Positions 1-11,500 of a stretch of 64,000 bases of DNA are shown piece after piece. Positions within the stretch are counted from its first letter, which is position 1; each line of letters begins with the position of its first letter. The DNA comes from Sclerotiophoma versabilis. Taxonomy: Eukaryota > Ascomycota > Dothideomycetes > Pleosporales > Didymellaceae. The stretch spans positions 558,001 to 622,000 of the forward strand of contig JAAROD010000029.1 in assembly GCA_012274445.1 (NCBI GenBank). Reading direction: 5' to 3'. Position numbers and translations under genes: made by a program. Under the pieces are notes generated by a model. It saw nothing but the letters and a program-made list of their open reading frames with translations. It did no database searches and was not told the origin of the DNA.

Positions 1-2197
1 GATTTTGCTGCTCCAACGCAGATAAGTGCTGCTTTTCGATTAAAAGTACTTGAGCTTGTTGTTTGATTTGGGATCCAACGGTCGAGTCGGCAGAGGCAAG
101 GTCGCGTGATCAAAATCTTTGTACTATTGTACAATATATCAAGCGTGTTCTGCTCACGTATATAGCGATGTCCAATGACGCTTGATCTGTGGAAGAAATT
201 GAGCCCTTCAGGAAGGGCTGTTGCCCAAGCGTCAATTTCATCGTTCTGGTGTGCTACCATGCTTTGCACAGACTCCCATGATTCTTTTGTGGTGTTGGTA
301 CCGTACAACTTGAGCGCAGCCTGCGTGATCTCAACAAGTATAACCATGCTTCGGAGGTAGGAGCCGGAATTCGCAGGTATTAGCCCGCTAGTACGGTGGT
401 CAAGATTCTGCTGGGCTGAGAAGTCCATGGCCTGTAAGCTTTGGGGAGGTTTCTGAGGCAACGTAGGTCTCTTTCCTCTGTCGCCAAATCTGGATTCGAT
501 TATCGATTCCTTAATATCTTCAGATGCAAGGGGAAGTGGAAGGGGAACTGAACAATGGTAGCTCATATCTAGACTCGGACGCCCATTCAAGGCTGTGACA
601 AGGCGTTCGAGTGAGTAGTGCGCCCACCAGATTCTGGAGTTGAGTTCCTTCTTCACAGCACTCGTGCTGCTGACCTCACTGCGTAGGTGCATACCTAAAG
701 CAAACCCGGAACGCAACGCACTGCCGATAAGAACCCAAGAGCTAGACTGGGTTAGTGAGAGTGATTGCAATCAACTGAGTAGCTTGGACCAACCGCTTAA
801 TGTGCCCTATACTGAGGTAGTAAAACGACAGAAGCCCTATCCCGAGTAAGTAGACGTAGCTCATATACAGCCATGGAATTTTACCTGTAATCTGCATATG
901 TGGAAGATCTGGATGAGAGAACCACCAGGGATCTCTCATACCCAAAGACCACGCCCGAGAGTGGTATATTAGATGATCGCAGTCATCAGCACGCCAATCA
1001 GCCTTGGTCATATGGCTATACACTGCGCCAATAGCGAACACTACATTTAAGGTTGTCTGCCATTTTCGAGAAATGTTGTAGGGAGTACCGCGTTGCAAAG
1101 ACGCATAGTCTATAAGTGGTCAGAAGCGACTCGAATGGTCAACATGTGAACAAATTGAATGCGGTTGCATCGAAGCTGCTTTGGTTGACGATTCTTGATC
1201 AAGCTGACCCAACATACAGTGATAAAACCGGTTGACGAACATTTTCTTTGCCAGAAACGGAAACGAATTATGCGCGCTTTCCATATATGCTTGGAGCAAT
1301 CTCTCAGCAGTTTCGAAAGGCGGCATTGCAAAAGGGTCGACCAACTGATCTGTCTCAAACACTTCATCATCCATATAAAAGCTCACCTTACTAGTCGGTA
1401 ACACTGGTGCTGTAGCATGGCTGGTGTACCTTTCCAGCTGTGTTGCCAAATGATCGTTGACTGCTTCTTCATCATTGGTAGGTGGGCCCCATAGATATCC
1501 TCTGGAAGTGTTGGAGGTATCCATGCCGTGCAACTTGCGCGGCCACTGAACCTTGGATGCTTTGCCATCAAAGACAGCAGCTCTCGTCTCTTCATTCCGC
1601 ATGAGGTCTTCGTCGAGCAAATTCCGATCCCCACAACTTCTGACTTCTGCACTCACGTTGGTTTCGCCTCGCTCCTCTTCCCCAAGCTGTCCACGATACT
1701 TGTCCGTTGGGTCTCCGACGGTGGCTGCAGCATCAGCAACGTCTTCAGCAACCTGTATTGATTAGTCAACCGCTCGGTGTTTTTGTGGGTATAACTGACG
1801 CTCGCGAGCAGATCATCGATGCGATCCTGTCGCTCACTTGAAACCTGCTGTCGTAGATCTCGCAACAGAGTAATCATATTCTGGTTGTGTAAAGTAGCCC
1901 TGATGTGTTTAGTGACCAAGGTTATATTGTAGGTTCTGCAACACACGTCTTGAGCCGATCTTTGCGACTCGATGCATACACACACGAAGTTGCATTTCCG
2001 CTGCAATTCAAACATCGCGGCCGCTGTCCATTGCACTTGATTTTGCGTGATCTACAGCTCAAGCACGCCCGACTGACGCGGTCCTGTCGGTTCACAACGC
2101 TTTTGCGAGGCGGTTCGCTGCGTTGTTTCTGCAGCCTAGGGATTGGCAGTTTCGAAGATCCACCAGAGTCTGAAGCTGGTAGATTTGGATAGGACAT
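1..2197 (-). CDS. Zn2Cys6 fungal transcription factor, C-terminus cut by window edge
   Basis: A nuclear sequence-specific transcription factor of the Gal4 type; its target genes cannot be told. From the ATG at 2197 the product has a zinc cluster with C45, C48, C55, C62, C65 and C72 (CLSCRSRKIKCNGQRPRC), then a short coiled-coil linker (LLRDLRQQVSSERQDR) and a Fungal_trans middle homology region (KWQTTLNVVFAIGAVYSH, WSLGMRDPWWFSHPD, FALGMHLRSEV). Six exons agree in phase: 1947-2197, 1800-1899, 1218-1752, 885-1109, 794-836 and 741 to beyond position 1, giving about 631 residues. An in-frame upstream ATG at 2311 exists, but 2197 gives the usual short N-terminus. Divergent from the CoA-pathway ligase across about 0.8 kb; no functional link is implied. 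Family call is firm. Confidence 0.9.
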
Positions 2198-2992
2198 GCT
2201 GCTACCTGGATGCGTCACTGGACGGAAAGCGATGAGTAAACCGAACGACCGGAACGCGAATGTGGCAGTCTGAAAAGATACTGGGCATCGAACATCCCTC
2301 GTCACGCACACCCTAGGGTATAGGCAAGAACAGCAGATTCTGATCGTTAAAAGGGACGGGTGGATTGATTGGTGGATGCAAACGCCGCAACCTGATTGAC
2401 CTATGATCGCTCAAGGAAGCAGCCGAGCAGCGCAGAATCGGTCATTGCTCTGCAATGTTTTTTTTTGCCGAGCTCGATAGGTTCGGTCACTCGAACCGGC
2501 GGACCACAAAACCATGATCTAGACTCTAGCGTCGATGATGAGCTCGTTGATGAGCAATGCAGCCAGTTGTAGCCCTTTCAAAGAACAAGATGGGTGTAAA
2601 GTGCGTATAGAGATCTTCTATGTCACATGAACGTCTTGAGGGCTAGAACGCTGTTGTGTTGCTACGAAATGGTGGTCACGCTACACGCAGACTTGTGACT
2701 AAGAGATGGACAATTACTGAATGACGAACGAGAAAGTAGAACTGAAACAACTGCCGTTCATTCTCTTTGGATGGGCTACATGGTTTAAATATTGCTGCAA
2801 CTTGAAGTTCCGCGGAGCAGAACTGAACTTGCGCCAGAGATCTGTGGTAGTAATTATCGCCGCGGCAAATCAGAGCCCTCTACTCAGTCAGCCTATCAGG
2901 TACTAGGTCTGGTCTTGGCAAAGAGCTATCCTTGAAGCTACCCCGCCAGCCCACGAGCTCCAATCCATCTTCTGCCGCGTGCAGGTCCCTTA
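2198..2992. promoter_or_regulatory. Divergent intergenic region between the Zn2Cys6 factor and PPCS
   Basis: About 0.8 kb that must hold both upstream regions. It has a short poly-T tract near 2458-2466. No convincing TATA box, RNA gene or conserved ORF was seen; the 61-codon ORF at 2721-2906 has no family resemblance. Confidence 0.5.
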
Positions 2993-4141
2993 ATGATGGC
3001 TGAAGATAGCAACGCCCAACAGGCGGAGAGTTTTTACTTCACCCACGAACCACCACCAAAAGATTTGAAGACGAACTCAACTCTCGCTCGCGAGTTCATC
3101 AACCGCCATGCCAACGACAATCGCCGTGTCGTGCTCGTCACATCAGGCGGTACCACAGTGCCCCTAGAACAGCAAACGGTGCGCTTTATCGACAACTTCT
3201 CTGCCGGTACTCGTGGTGCCACCAGTGCCGAGTACTTCCTGCAGAATGGCTATGCTGTCATGTTCCTGCATCGCCAATTCTCGCTTCTTCCCTACTCGCG
3301 GCATTATTCGCATAACACGCGGTCCTTCCTCGACTACATGAGGGAGGAAGATGGACGTGTCACTGTTGACCAGGAACACCAGGAGCAGATGCTGCACGTG
3401 CTGCGCCAATACAACGAAGCCAAACGCGATAACAAGCTGCTCATTTTGTCATACGTTACCATCACCGAGTATCTGTGGAACCTACGCGAAGTCGCCCAAC
3501 TGATGCAGCCACTGGGCCCAAAAGCCATGTTCTACCTGGCTGCAGCTGTGTCCGACTTCTTCGTGCCCCAGGATCGCATGGTTGAACACAAGATACAGTC
3601 CAACGAAGAGTTTCTGCAGACTGCTGAGGCTAGTGGCCATGGCAAAACACCTGCCGCTCGCACCGAGGGTCGTAGTCTTGTTATAGACTTGGAGCCTGTG
3701 CCTAAGTTTCTAAAGCAGCTCGTAGACGGTTGGGCGCCCGAGGCCATGATTGTGAGCTTCAAGCTCGAAACAGATCCTTCTATACTTGTCAAGAAAGCGC
3801 AGTATGCGCTCAACAAGTACTCCCACCATCTCGTTATCGGTAACCTTCTCCTCACTAGGAAATGGGAGGTCGTCTTTGTCTCCGTACTCGACGGTGAAAA
3901 ATGGATTCGAGTGCCTTCGAGCCGCAGGACAAAGAGTTTTTCCGGTGTTCAGTCGCTTGTGGGCTCCGCAGACCAGCTGGCAAAGACTGATGCGGTCGAA
4001 GCTGACAGGTCGGTCAGTGACCAAGGCGGTATCCCCCAAGGCGAACCGGCAGTAGAAATTGAGTCCCTGATTATACCAGAGATTGAAACTATGCATACAA
4101 GACTTATAGAACAAGCTCAAACAAGAGCTGGGGTATCATAG
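2993..4141 (+). CDS. CAB2: Phosphopantothenate--cysteine ligase (PPCS), CoA biosynthesis
   Basis: Joins 4'-phosphopantothenate to cysteine, the second step of the route from pantothenate to coenzyme A, in the cytosol. The 382-residue intronless ORF has the eukaryotic PPCS (DFP superfamily) signature: VTSGGTTVPLE at about 49-59, the N68-FSAG turn that marks the intermediate-binding loop, YLAAAVSDFFVP at 181-192 and SFKLETD at 255-261. The central charged stretch (115-165) is typical of the fungal/animal enzyme rather than bacterial CoaB. Two adjacent ATGs open the frame (MMAED); either may be used. The C-terminal 80 residues, after the conserved core, are low in complexity and probably lineage specific. 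The symbol follows yeast CAB2. Confidence 0.93.
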   Translation: MMAEDSNAQQAESFYFTHEPPPKDLKTNSTLAREFINRHANDNRRVVLVTSGGTTVPLEQQTVRFIDNFSAGTRGATSAEYFLQNGYAVMFLHRQFSLLPYSRHYSHNTRSFLDYMREEDGRVTVDQEHQEQMLHVLRQYNEAKRDNKLLILSYVTITEYLWNLREVAQLMQPLGPKAMFYLAAAVSDFFVPQDRMVEHKIQSNEEFLQTAEASGHGKTPAARTEGRSLVIDLEPVPKFLKQLVDGWAPEAMIVSFKLETDPSILVKKAQYALNKYSHHLVIGNLLLTRKWEVVFVSVLDGEKWIRVPSSRRTKSFSGVQSLVGSADQLAKTDAVEADRSVSDQGGIPQGEPAVEIESLIIPEIETMHTRLIEQAQTRAGVS

Positions 4142-4992
4142 CATCTACTCATAGACGGTAGGCTCAGAATTATATTTGCTGATCAACCAAGACATTTCAA
4201 AATAACCGTCCATGAACAGGTTCGTGCGCTTCAAGCTTTCCGGGTCAAGTCTCTTGGTCTCAGCATCGCCACCATTCATAAGACTCCACCAGACTTCGTG
4301 AATCTAGCAGAAATGACGAGATGGTCTACCACCAACTTGGATTCAGTGTGCTCCAACCATGCGTGAACACAAACAACACAAGTATGCAAGACTAAGACAT
4401 TGTCTCAGTCGCCTGCGTCAGCAATACAGATCACTGCTTTGACGCTTCCTCGCAATCCCAACCACCAGGTTGCTGAAGAACTCCTGAGACGGTGTCTGGT
4501 CGAAAGCTCGCTCATGACACAGCTTCCCGGTAGGGCTCAGATCTTGTCCAGTACTTCAGTAACCCCAGGTAGAACCCCTCTATTGGTTTGCGCCTATGAT
4601 CCAATACTGGCATCGATGCAGCGTTGCTGGCCAACTACTGTCGATTTGCATCCGGTTTGTGTATTGTTGTCGTTTTGGGTAAAGGTTGCAACCCAGCTAT
4701 CGAAGTAACTTGGTCAGCTATGCACGCCTTTATGCTGCTCACGGGAACCACTTACTGATATCATAACATAACAAACGCGCAAATGTTTCTCTTTACCAGC
4801 CATATGCTATTGCTCTCTCCGGGTCTGCGACAGGGATCTTTTCTGTGGCTCTCAATGTCAAGCCTAGAGCAAGTTTACAAAATAGTGTAAACAATAGCTG
4901 CCATGAGCGTACGAAACAGAATACGATAGCGTCTATCAACATGTGGATCGGCGAGGAACGCATGATTTCGTGGTTCGATTTTGGTTCTGGTT

Positions 4993-5022
4993 TTGGACTT
5001 GGACTTGGACTTGGACTTGGAC
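4993..5022. repeat. (TTGGAC)5 hexanucleotide microsatellite
   Basis: Five perfect tandem copies of TTGGAC, preceded by degenerate copies of the same motif (TTGGTTCTGG from 4981). On the minus strand it would read as a Ser-Pro repeat in a 111-codon ORF, which I treat as a consequence of the repeat, not evidence for a gene. Confidence 0.9.
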
Positions 5023-7075
5023 TGAGATATAGATGCTTTTGTGTGTATTTGTTGAACGTGTGAAGTGAGTACAAAACTGTCGGGGTGAGGGGCCGGATGA
5101 TGTATAGAGTTGCGCGTCCTACATGCACAACCTCACATCTTTACGTGGATACTGACGAGTCTGCAGATCATTGCGTATGACAACTCTCTGTGCTTACATT
5201 ACCAAGGCACTAATTCAGAAGATGATAAAGTTGCGTCTGGGTGCAAAAAGGCTTACAAGGCACTGGTTTGACTCAGCTTCCGTGACATCACTGCAAAATC
5301 ATCATTCAAGATGATGCTTCTGCTTACCTGGATCTCAAGTCGAAGGTCACGGGATGCACTTGATCAAAATGAGCAACGCCTATGTTATGTGTTCGGGGAT
5401 GATTCTCGGCGTATAAACGTTAATGGTTTGACAACCTCGGAAGACCAGTTTGCCAAGGATCATGGGCTGAACCTTATTCCGATTCTTCTGGCGAGCATGC
5501 AACGCATTAATCTTCCGTTGTCGCGCTCTGCGCCAAGCGAGAACGGAGGATCTCACTCCGGAGCGGAGTCGGCTTTCAATGCCGCTTGGAATCGTTCGCT
5601 ACCCGTTGCGTGAAATGGCGATTATCTTCGCTTTCCCAAAGCGGCAGCTATTGCAAGTGACGTTCCCTTTTGGTACATAACTTAAACTCATTCTTACCTC
5701 ATAAACTCTACGGCCAGCGCAAAGACGAGGCTGGCTGGAGCTTGCTGACTTCAGGCCAATGGCAACGTTGATTGGCGGTGGCGAAGCTAAACAGTTCAAC
5801 ATAATTTCGCTTGAACGACTTGCTGCAGAAGACATTAAGCCTTCAACGATGTTCGCGTCTGTCGAGAAGCTAGGAAGCGGAGAAGGTTGGGACTGAGCGT
5901 CTACGAGCCGCCAAGGCGGGACGTTACGGATCCTAGAACTCCCTCTTTGAAATCAACTTTTGTCTTTTTTGGAAAGCGCTTTGACGACAAACTTCAGCGG
6001 CTCAATGCATTTCGTACCTTTAATCCTTAATGGAGGTACCTGTGCCTGCAGTGGCCTTAGAAGCGCCGCTGTGTTCAGTGGCTGAGACGTCCGACATGGG
6101 TGCTGGGGACCATGGTTGGGACAGATGCAACGTCGGGTTCCAAGCCTGCTACCTGTAGAATTGTACGGGGCATCGCTGAGCGCTTTCCTTGCGATATGTT
6201 GTTGCGGTAATTGCGTGGGTCTCTTGCGGAGATTTATTCGCTTCAGACCACTCATCTCTCTTTTGGACAGAACAAATTTGCTTTCCTTTTGCAGGCCGCG
6301 ACGACGTCTCGCCTCCTTCTACGTCACTTTTTGCCGACTGAGCTCAACTCTCAGCGCCCTGTTTCGGCCTTAAATCGTCTCTCTTGTTTTTCTCTCCTCG
6401 ATCAAGTGAATAGCTCATGGGTCACGGGCAAAGTTACATTCCAATCATGCTGTACAACGGCTACCATCAGCAACCGATGAGCCTAACGTCGTCCGTCTCC
6501 ACGCCGCACAAATGAGCTTGCGCAACAACGGCTTTCCGCTAGCTGCATGGCGGATGCACTGCTTCTGTTCCGACATTAGATGCGTTCACCAGCTTCAATC
6601 AAGCATGGGTCTGAAAATCTTCGCGGTTGCAAAGCATGCGGCAGCACTACGCGCTATCTCAATGTTTTAGAGCCTTGCCGACAAAACGCGGTCGCTAACA
6701 AGGCATGTTGACATGTCAGCTCTCCCTTGCTTGCTTGCTTTCTTCTCGACGACGCCCCCCTGTTCTACCGGACCACAAATGACGCCTTCTTATTGGGCTG
6801 CGTGACCACGATTGGTACAGAATCCTCCTGCACTGCAAATCCACGCAGCCACCGTCAGACCGAGATCTCTCTGCCGCTGCAGTCCATCGGAAGATCAATA
6901 CAGCGGTGATCTGTATAATCCGGGGACGCGGTCCAACGTAACTCTCTTTCCCCTGGTCTTGAGATATCCTTTCCTACCCCAGCCACCGCCTGACGTTAGC
7001 AACTCCATCTGGTCTGGAATTATCTGTAAACAATCCGTCGCACCCCTTGGACCGGGAGCACGGCCTTGTACCTCT

Positions 7076-7081
7076 TATATA
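7076..7081 (+). promoter_or_regulatory. Candidate TATA box for the gene at 7207
   Basis: TATATA lies 126 bp before the ATG and is followed by pyrimidine-rich leader sequence, a normal arrangement for filamentous-fungal promoters. Position and composition only; no transcript evidence. Confidence 0.4.
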
Positions 7082-7206
7082 GCGTGTGAACTACGGACAC
7101 TTGCTGACAAGCAGTCGTGCCTTAGATAGTCCAAGGTTCACCCTTCCTCCCTTTCCTGTCGGCACTGCTCCTTCTCTATTTTGACTATTCTACGATCGAC
7201 TACAAC

Positions 7207-8541
7207 ATGGCTTCCTCAACTATGACCCACAACCCAACGCGTCCGTCACCTCTTTCAAGGAAGGCATCACCGTTCAAGGACCCTCGCCCAGCACCATGCA
7301 CACCAGCGAAGACAGCAAGAGTGTGGGATGAGTACGAGAAGCAAGCGAGGCAGAACGCAAGGAGGAGGGACCGAGCCTCGCAGGCGTCCCAGCCACAACG
7401 CAACTCAGCATCATCGGACGTCGGTAAGGGGTCTCGGTCGTCGAGCTCCACTGCAAGGTCAAGCTACGATTTCAAGTTTCGGAACGTACCGATTGTCACA
7501 TCGACAGCAGTTGCTACCTGCAAAAGCTGCAAGCAGCCTATCACATATACCTCAGGGATCTGCGAGCGCTGCAAGAAGACAATCGTTCTACCTTCCTCTG
7601 CTGCTGAATCCACACCTCCTTTGAGCCCGGCAGCTCGAAATTTTGCATCGACCGACCTACATTTGCTTGAGAAGCGCACATCACAGGAGGAACCAGGTAT
7701 ACGACCATCAAGCTCGCCAAAACGCAAAGGCTGTCCACCTGCACTACAACTGACCAATCCACCTATTCGACTTGACTCGCTACGACCACCACCAAACACC
7801 CAGGACCTCATGGAAGCTAATCGCAGCCGCAAAACATCTCTTACCGACCCCAACGAGCCCTTCCTCCGTTTGCAGTATGCTCACCAATACGCGCCTAACA
7901 CTTACTCCATTCCTACAACACCAACCTACCCACCCACAAGCCCTCCGTCAACAATCCCGTCCCGTGTCTCCACTCGACCATCCAGCTTCGCGCAAATGAC
8001 TTCTCCACTCACACAAAACGCAATGATGCCATCCTTCACGCGAAAAAACAGCGCAACGCCCTCCGAGTTGAGTCATGTACACCACTACGCACCCGTCTCC
8101 TTGGACTCCACATCACCACCGTCCCTTCATCATGTAAACAATAGCCTGCAGAACACCACATCCGCATGGGACGACTGGGACTCTGACGGCGAGGAAAAAG
8201 TGCGCCTCGTTGGATACTGGAAACGCGGCGGAAAGGACAAGTCTACCGCTCACTGCAGCACCTCGAACCTCAAGGGCAAAGATAAGGAGCGCGAGCGTGC
8301 AGACAGCAAGGTTTCCTACTCAAGCAGCGAGGAGCGGCGTAGCCATGACAAGCGTGACAAGAAGAGCAGTAGCAGTCTGGACCGTAAGAGCGAGAAAAAG
8401 CAAAGTAAAGAGAGTTCGCGCAGTCAGAGCAGGATGAGCAAGCACGATGACGCAAAACCAAGTTCGACGGAGAGAGAGAGCTACAAAAAGCATCAAAAAA
8501 GGCCGAGTGGCTTCACGCGCTTTCTCAGCTGCGGGCGCTGA
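7207..8541 (+). CDS. Low-complexity protein with a small zinc ribbon, function unknown
   Basis: A 444-residue intronless frame. The one ordered element is a four-cysteine ribbon, C105-KS-C108 ... C119-ER-C122, directly after a Ser-rich linker. The rest is Ser/Pro/Thr-rich (residues 125-330). The final 120 residues are highly charged, alternating Ser with Lys/Arg/Asp/Glu, like an RS-type tail, ending in KRPSGFTRFLSCGR. The N-terminus has WDEYEKQARQNARRRDR, possibly helical. A TATA-like box sits 126 bp upstream and the ATG context (ACAACATGG) is good. I do not recognise a functional family. The regular codon structure over 1.3 kb and the CXXC pair spacing make it a real gene; nuclear location is a guess from the basic tail. 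Confidence 0.75.
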   Translation: MASSTMTHNPTRPSPLSRKASPFKDPRPAPCTPAKTARVWDEYEKQARQNARRRDRASQASQPQRNSASSDVGKGSRSSSSTARSSYDFKFRNVPIVTSTAVATCKSCKQPITYTSGICERCKKTIVLPSSAAESTPPLSPAARNFASTDLHLLEKRTSQEEPGIRPSSSPKRKGCPPALQLTNPPIRLDSLRPPPNTQDLMEANRSRKTSLTDPNEPFLRLQYAHQYAPNTYSIPTTPTYPPTSPPSTIPSRVSTRPSSFAQMTSPLTQNAMMPSFTRKNSATPSELSHVHHYAPVSLDSTSPPSLHHVNNSLQNTTSAWDDWDSDGEEKVRLVGYWKRGGKDKSTAHCSTSNLKGKDKERERADSKVSYSSSEERRSHDKRDKKSSSSLDRKSEKKQSKESSRSQSRMSKHDDAKPSSTERESYKKHQKRPSGFTRFLSCGR

Positions 8542-11500
8542 TCCAAATGTTACAGTGCCATGATGGTACTGATGTTTCCAGACTTTAATCCTATCATTGT
8601 GTTCTTCTGTACTGTTATGGCGAAAAATGTACATAGACGTCGAGGAGGCGGTTCACGATTGTGTTTTTACTTGGGTCATTGGGCAGGTTTACGACTTCAC
8701 GATATCATTATCACGATAGGGGATTAGCCACGGCCAGACGCAGCGACGTCTTTGTTTTTGGTAGAGTGCATGAATGAATGCGTAACCGACGATCATGGTC
8801 GAGTTTGAAAGCATCTGATGAATGGAAAATCTCCAAGCACTACCGAGCGAGAGCTCAAGCTCTCGCACAACTGTTGTTCATCATTCTTGGTGTTGATGAA
8901 TAACAAAACAAACATTCCACAAATGCGATTGATCACCCGCCCTCTCCACTCACGCGGAGAATCTTCTCGAAATTCCTCGCACATCCAGGAACAACAAGTC
9001 AACTTCAGCCTATTATCAGCGTTAGAGCACGGAGGGTTTTCCGCACCCGTCCGACCCAAATCTCAATGTTAACAAGACAGGAGTGGCAGCCCAACCCGTA
9101 ACCCCTCAACCGCATAATTTCCGGCCGCTTATCCATGTCAGCGCCTGCAACGGTATGCTTGTATCCGCACAACCTAGTTGTCGAGACGACAAACAACAAC
9201 CTGGCGCTTAACCGTCCGTTCTATTTCTGTTCATAGGGCAGGGCTAAGAGCAGGGTTGTAGAGCGGTGAAGTGTGCGACCTCAAGCCCAGGTCACGTGCG
9301 CACTGGTCACGTTCACAATGCTGCGCGTTGAGCAATTCTGGAGAGGAAACAACGAAACATGACCTTGGAATCCCAGCGGCATCTGTCAAGTCCCCACCAC
9401 GGCGCATTCGCGAAAAACGCAAGACTTCGGCTCTGCGAAAAAGCAACATGACAAACTGGAAACACGAGGAAGTGGTGGTGTGATCACCCACCTGAACTCT
9501 CCGTCTCATCCACTTCTGTGCAAGATGACATCGTACCTGCTTCTCTGTTTCGAAAAGATAGTCCCTACGACTCGATTTCCCCGCTTACGCGTCCAGCATC
9601 AGCCATTTCAAGGCCAGACCTGCAGACGAAGCAGCAAGCGTGCTGCGCTGCAGGTTCCGTGTACCCGTTCTGCGGTCGTCTGGCCTGGAAACGACGTCGC
9701 ATTGGGGGCGGGTATGCAGTGCAGATGATCAGGCCAGCTGTGTGTTGATGTTTTTTTGCGGCACGTCAATTTCGTTTGTGGATGCTGTGGTTGTGATGCA
9801 GGCGTTGTGGCCAGAGGTTACACGGAACTTCGGCAAGCGTCTCTGTGCAGCCCATACCTTCTTGACAGTTGCAGTAAGTGCTTGTTGTTGGGTTTCAAGG
9901 GCCCATGTTGTCCTTCACTTCCACGGCATTTTGATCGTCGTCTTGTTTGTGGTGTTTGCGAATGTGGTCTGGGTGAGGCTGGTAGTACACAGAGGACTGG
10001 TGATTAGAAGTGGCGTTCAGAAGTGCAGAGGATGTCGTCCTTGTCTGTCTGTAGACGCTTAATGAAGGCTGTTGATGCAAGCCTCGTCGAAAAGAGGCTT
10101 CTTGTCAAGATGTCACTTGTCACGCGGTCGACTTGTGCGCCACGACATGTCTTGAGAAACGTGAGCTTTGTCCAAGCGAATGACTTTCCCGATTTGTGGC
10201 GAACAAATGTTCCCAGTCAGATCGCGCCTTGCTCGAACAGTAGTTTGCTCTGTTGCACAATGGCAGGCTGATGTATATGCGGTCCGTATTTTGCTCTCTT
10301 CTTCCAACTGACCTCGTCGAAGGTCAGTCTTTCATAACGCACGTCGTTAGACATCATGTTCGCATAGTAGCGAGAAAACCTGCAGAATGTCGGTCAGAGA
10401 CGACAAGGCTGTATTCTGCTAGGAAGTGCTCGACGGGCACCCACATCAGCGTATGCAGCTTCCCATACGAGAGAGACGACTCGCGCCTGACACTGCCCTC
10501 ACGGCCGGCTTCCAAGCAGACTCCTTCCCCATGAATACGCCCTGAATCACGTTGTTCTCGCAAAGTGGCGAGAGTATTCGTAGATTATCGGCCAAAGTCG
10601 ACAATTCTGCGTACTGCCTAGCAAGCGGTGGACGGATATATCTGCATGAGCGTGTGCAGCTCCGACTCCGACGAGAGGAGCGGCGAAGCAGACAATCCAG
10701 GTCAAAACGAAGAAAAGCCTGAGATTGAAAGTATGTGTAGCGCAAGACTTTATGGAGCTACCATTCGAATTGACTAGGTCGTATTGATATTAACCAGAAC
10801 AGGAAGCCATGGAAGAAGTAGACGAGACGTGTCATTGGATAGTCCGAGTAGTAAGCTTCCACAAGCCCACCAAGGCCTAATGTTACTAATCCGAACCAGT
10901 GGAAATGCGGTGATAGCTTCTTTACGAAGTACTCTTCTTTGCAGCTTTGATCGCGCAGCCCGCCCCAACAACCCCCTGAATCCCTCGCACCCTTCCATCA
11001 CGCCATTGGAAAACAGGGAACCAGCAGCTGAATCCAGGTGTAACGGTCTGGAGCCTGCTGCAGTAAAGTGGTCGTGTGCAAATAGGGGTGTACGAGGATC
11101 AACCGAGACCCAGTACAGTAGCACGCCCAGGAACACCACGAGGTGGCATTCGCATGGCATGGACATGAACCAGATCTCTCTCAGCCCGCACTTGCTACTA
11201 TCGACGGCGGCCCGCCCGAAGGCCCTCGTCGTACTCCCGGGACGGACGGCGTACAGACGGCGTGTCTCCCAGATGTGAGTACGGGAGATGGGCTCTCAAC
11301 CGATGCCGCTATCTGAAGTCGGCAAAGCCTCTCAATTCGGCGATCGGACTGTCATGGGGAGAAAGAGATACCAGGTCTTTGAGATGGTGCTGCAACAGCA
11401 AGAGATCACCATCTGCCCATCATGTGCGCGTAGTCCTCGAAGAGCTGCCTTACCCGCACATGCTCGCGGATGTTTCGGCCTGAGCTGAACGGGCAGGCAC

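Larger units (their letters stand above)
4142..7206. other. 3.1-kb interval with no supported gene
   Basis: Contains the 3' flank of PPCS, a hexanucleotide microsatellite at 4993-5022, and the upstream region of the next gene (TATA box at 7076). Several 60-110 codon ORFs on both strands (for example 5311-5613 + and 5953-6255 -) have no recognisable domain, and no intron-joined longer frame could be found. I see nothing else. Confidence 0.5.

Noticed and set aside
2198..2311. N-terminal extension of the Zn2Cys6 factor to Met at 2311
   Set aside because: The added residues have no family character and the ATG at 2197 gives the usual short lead to the zinc cluster.
4793..5128. 111-codon minus-strand ORF with Ser-Pro repeats
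   Set aside because: The repeat comes from the TTGGAC microsatellite; the flanks show no coding character.
10784..11278. 164-codon plus-strand ORF as a gene
   Set aside because: An antisense ORF of 130 codons overlaps it, there is no domain or signal peptide, and no splice-extended frame.
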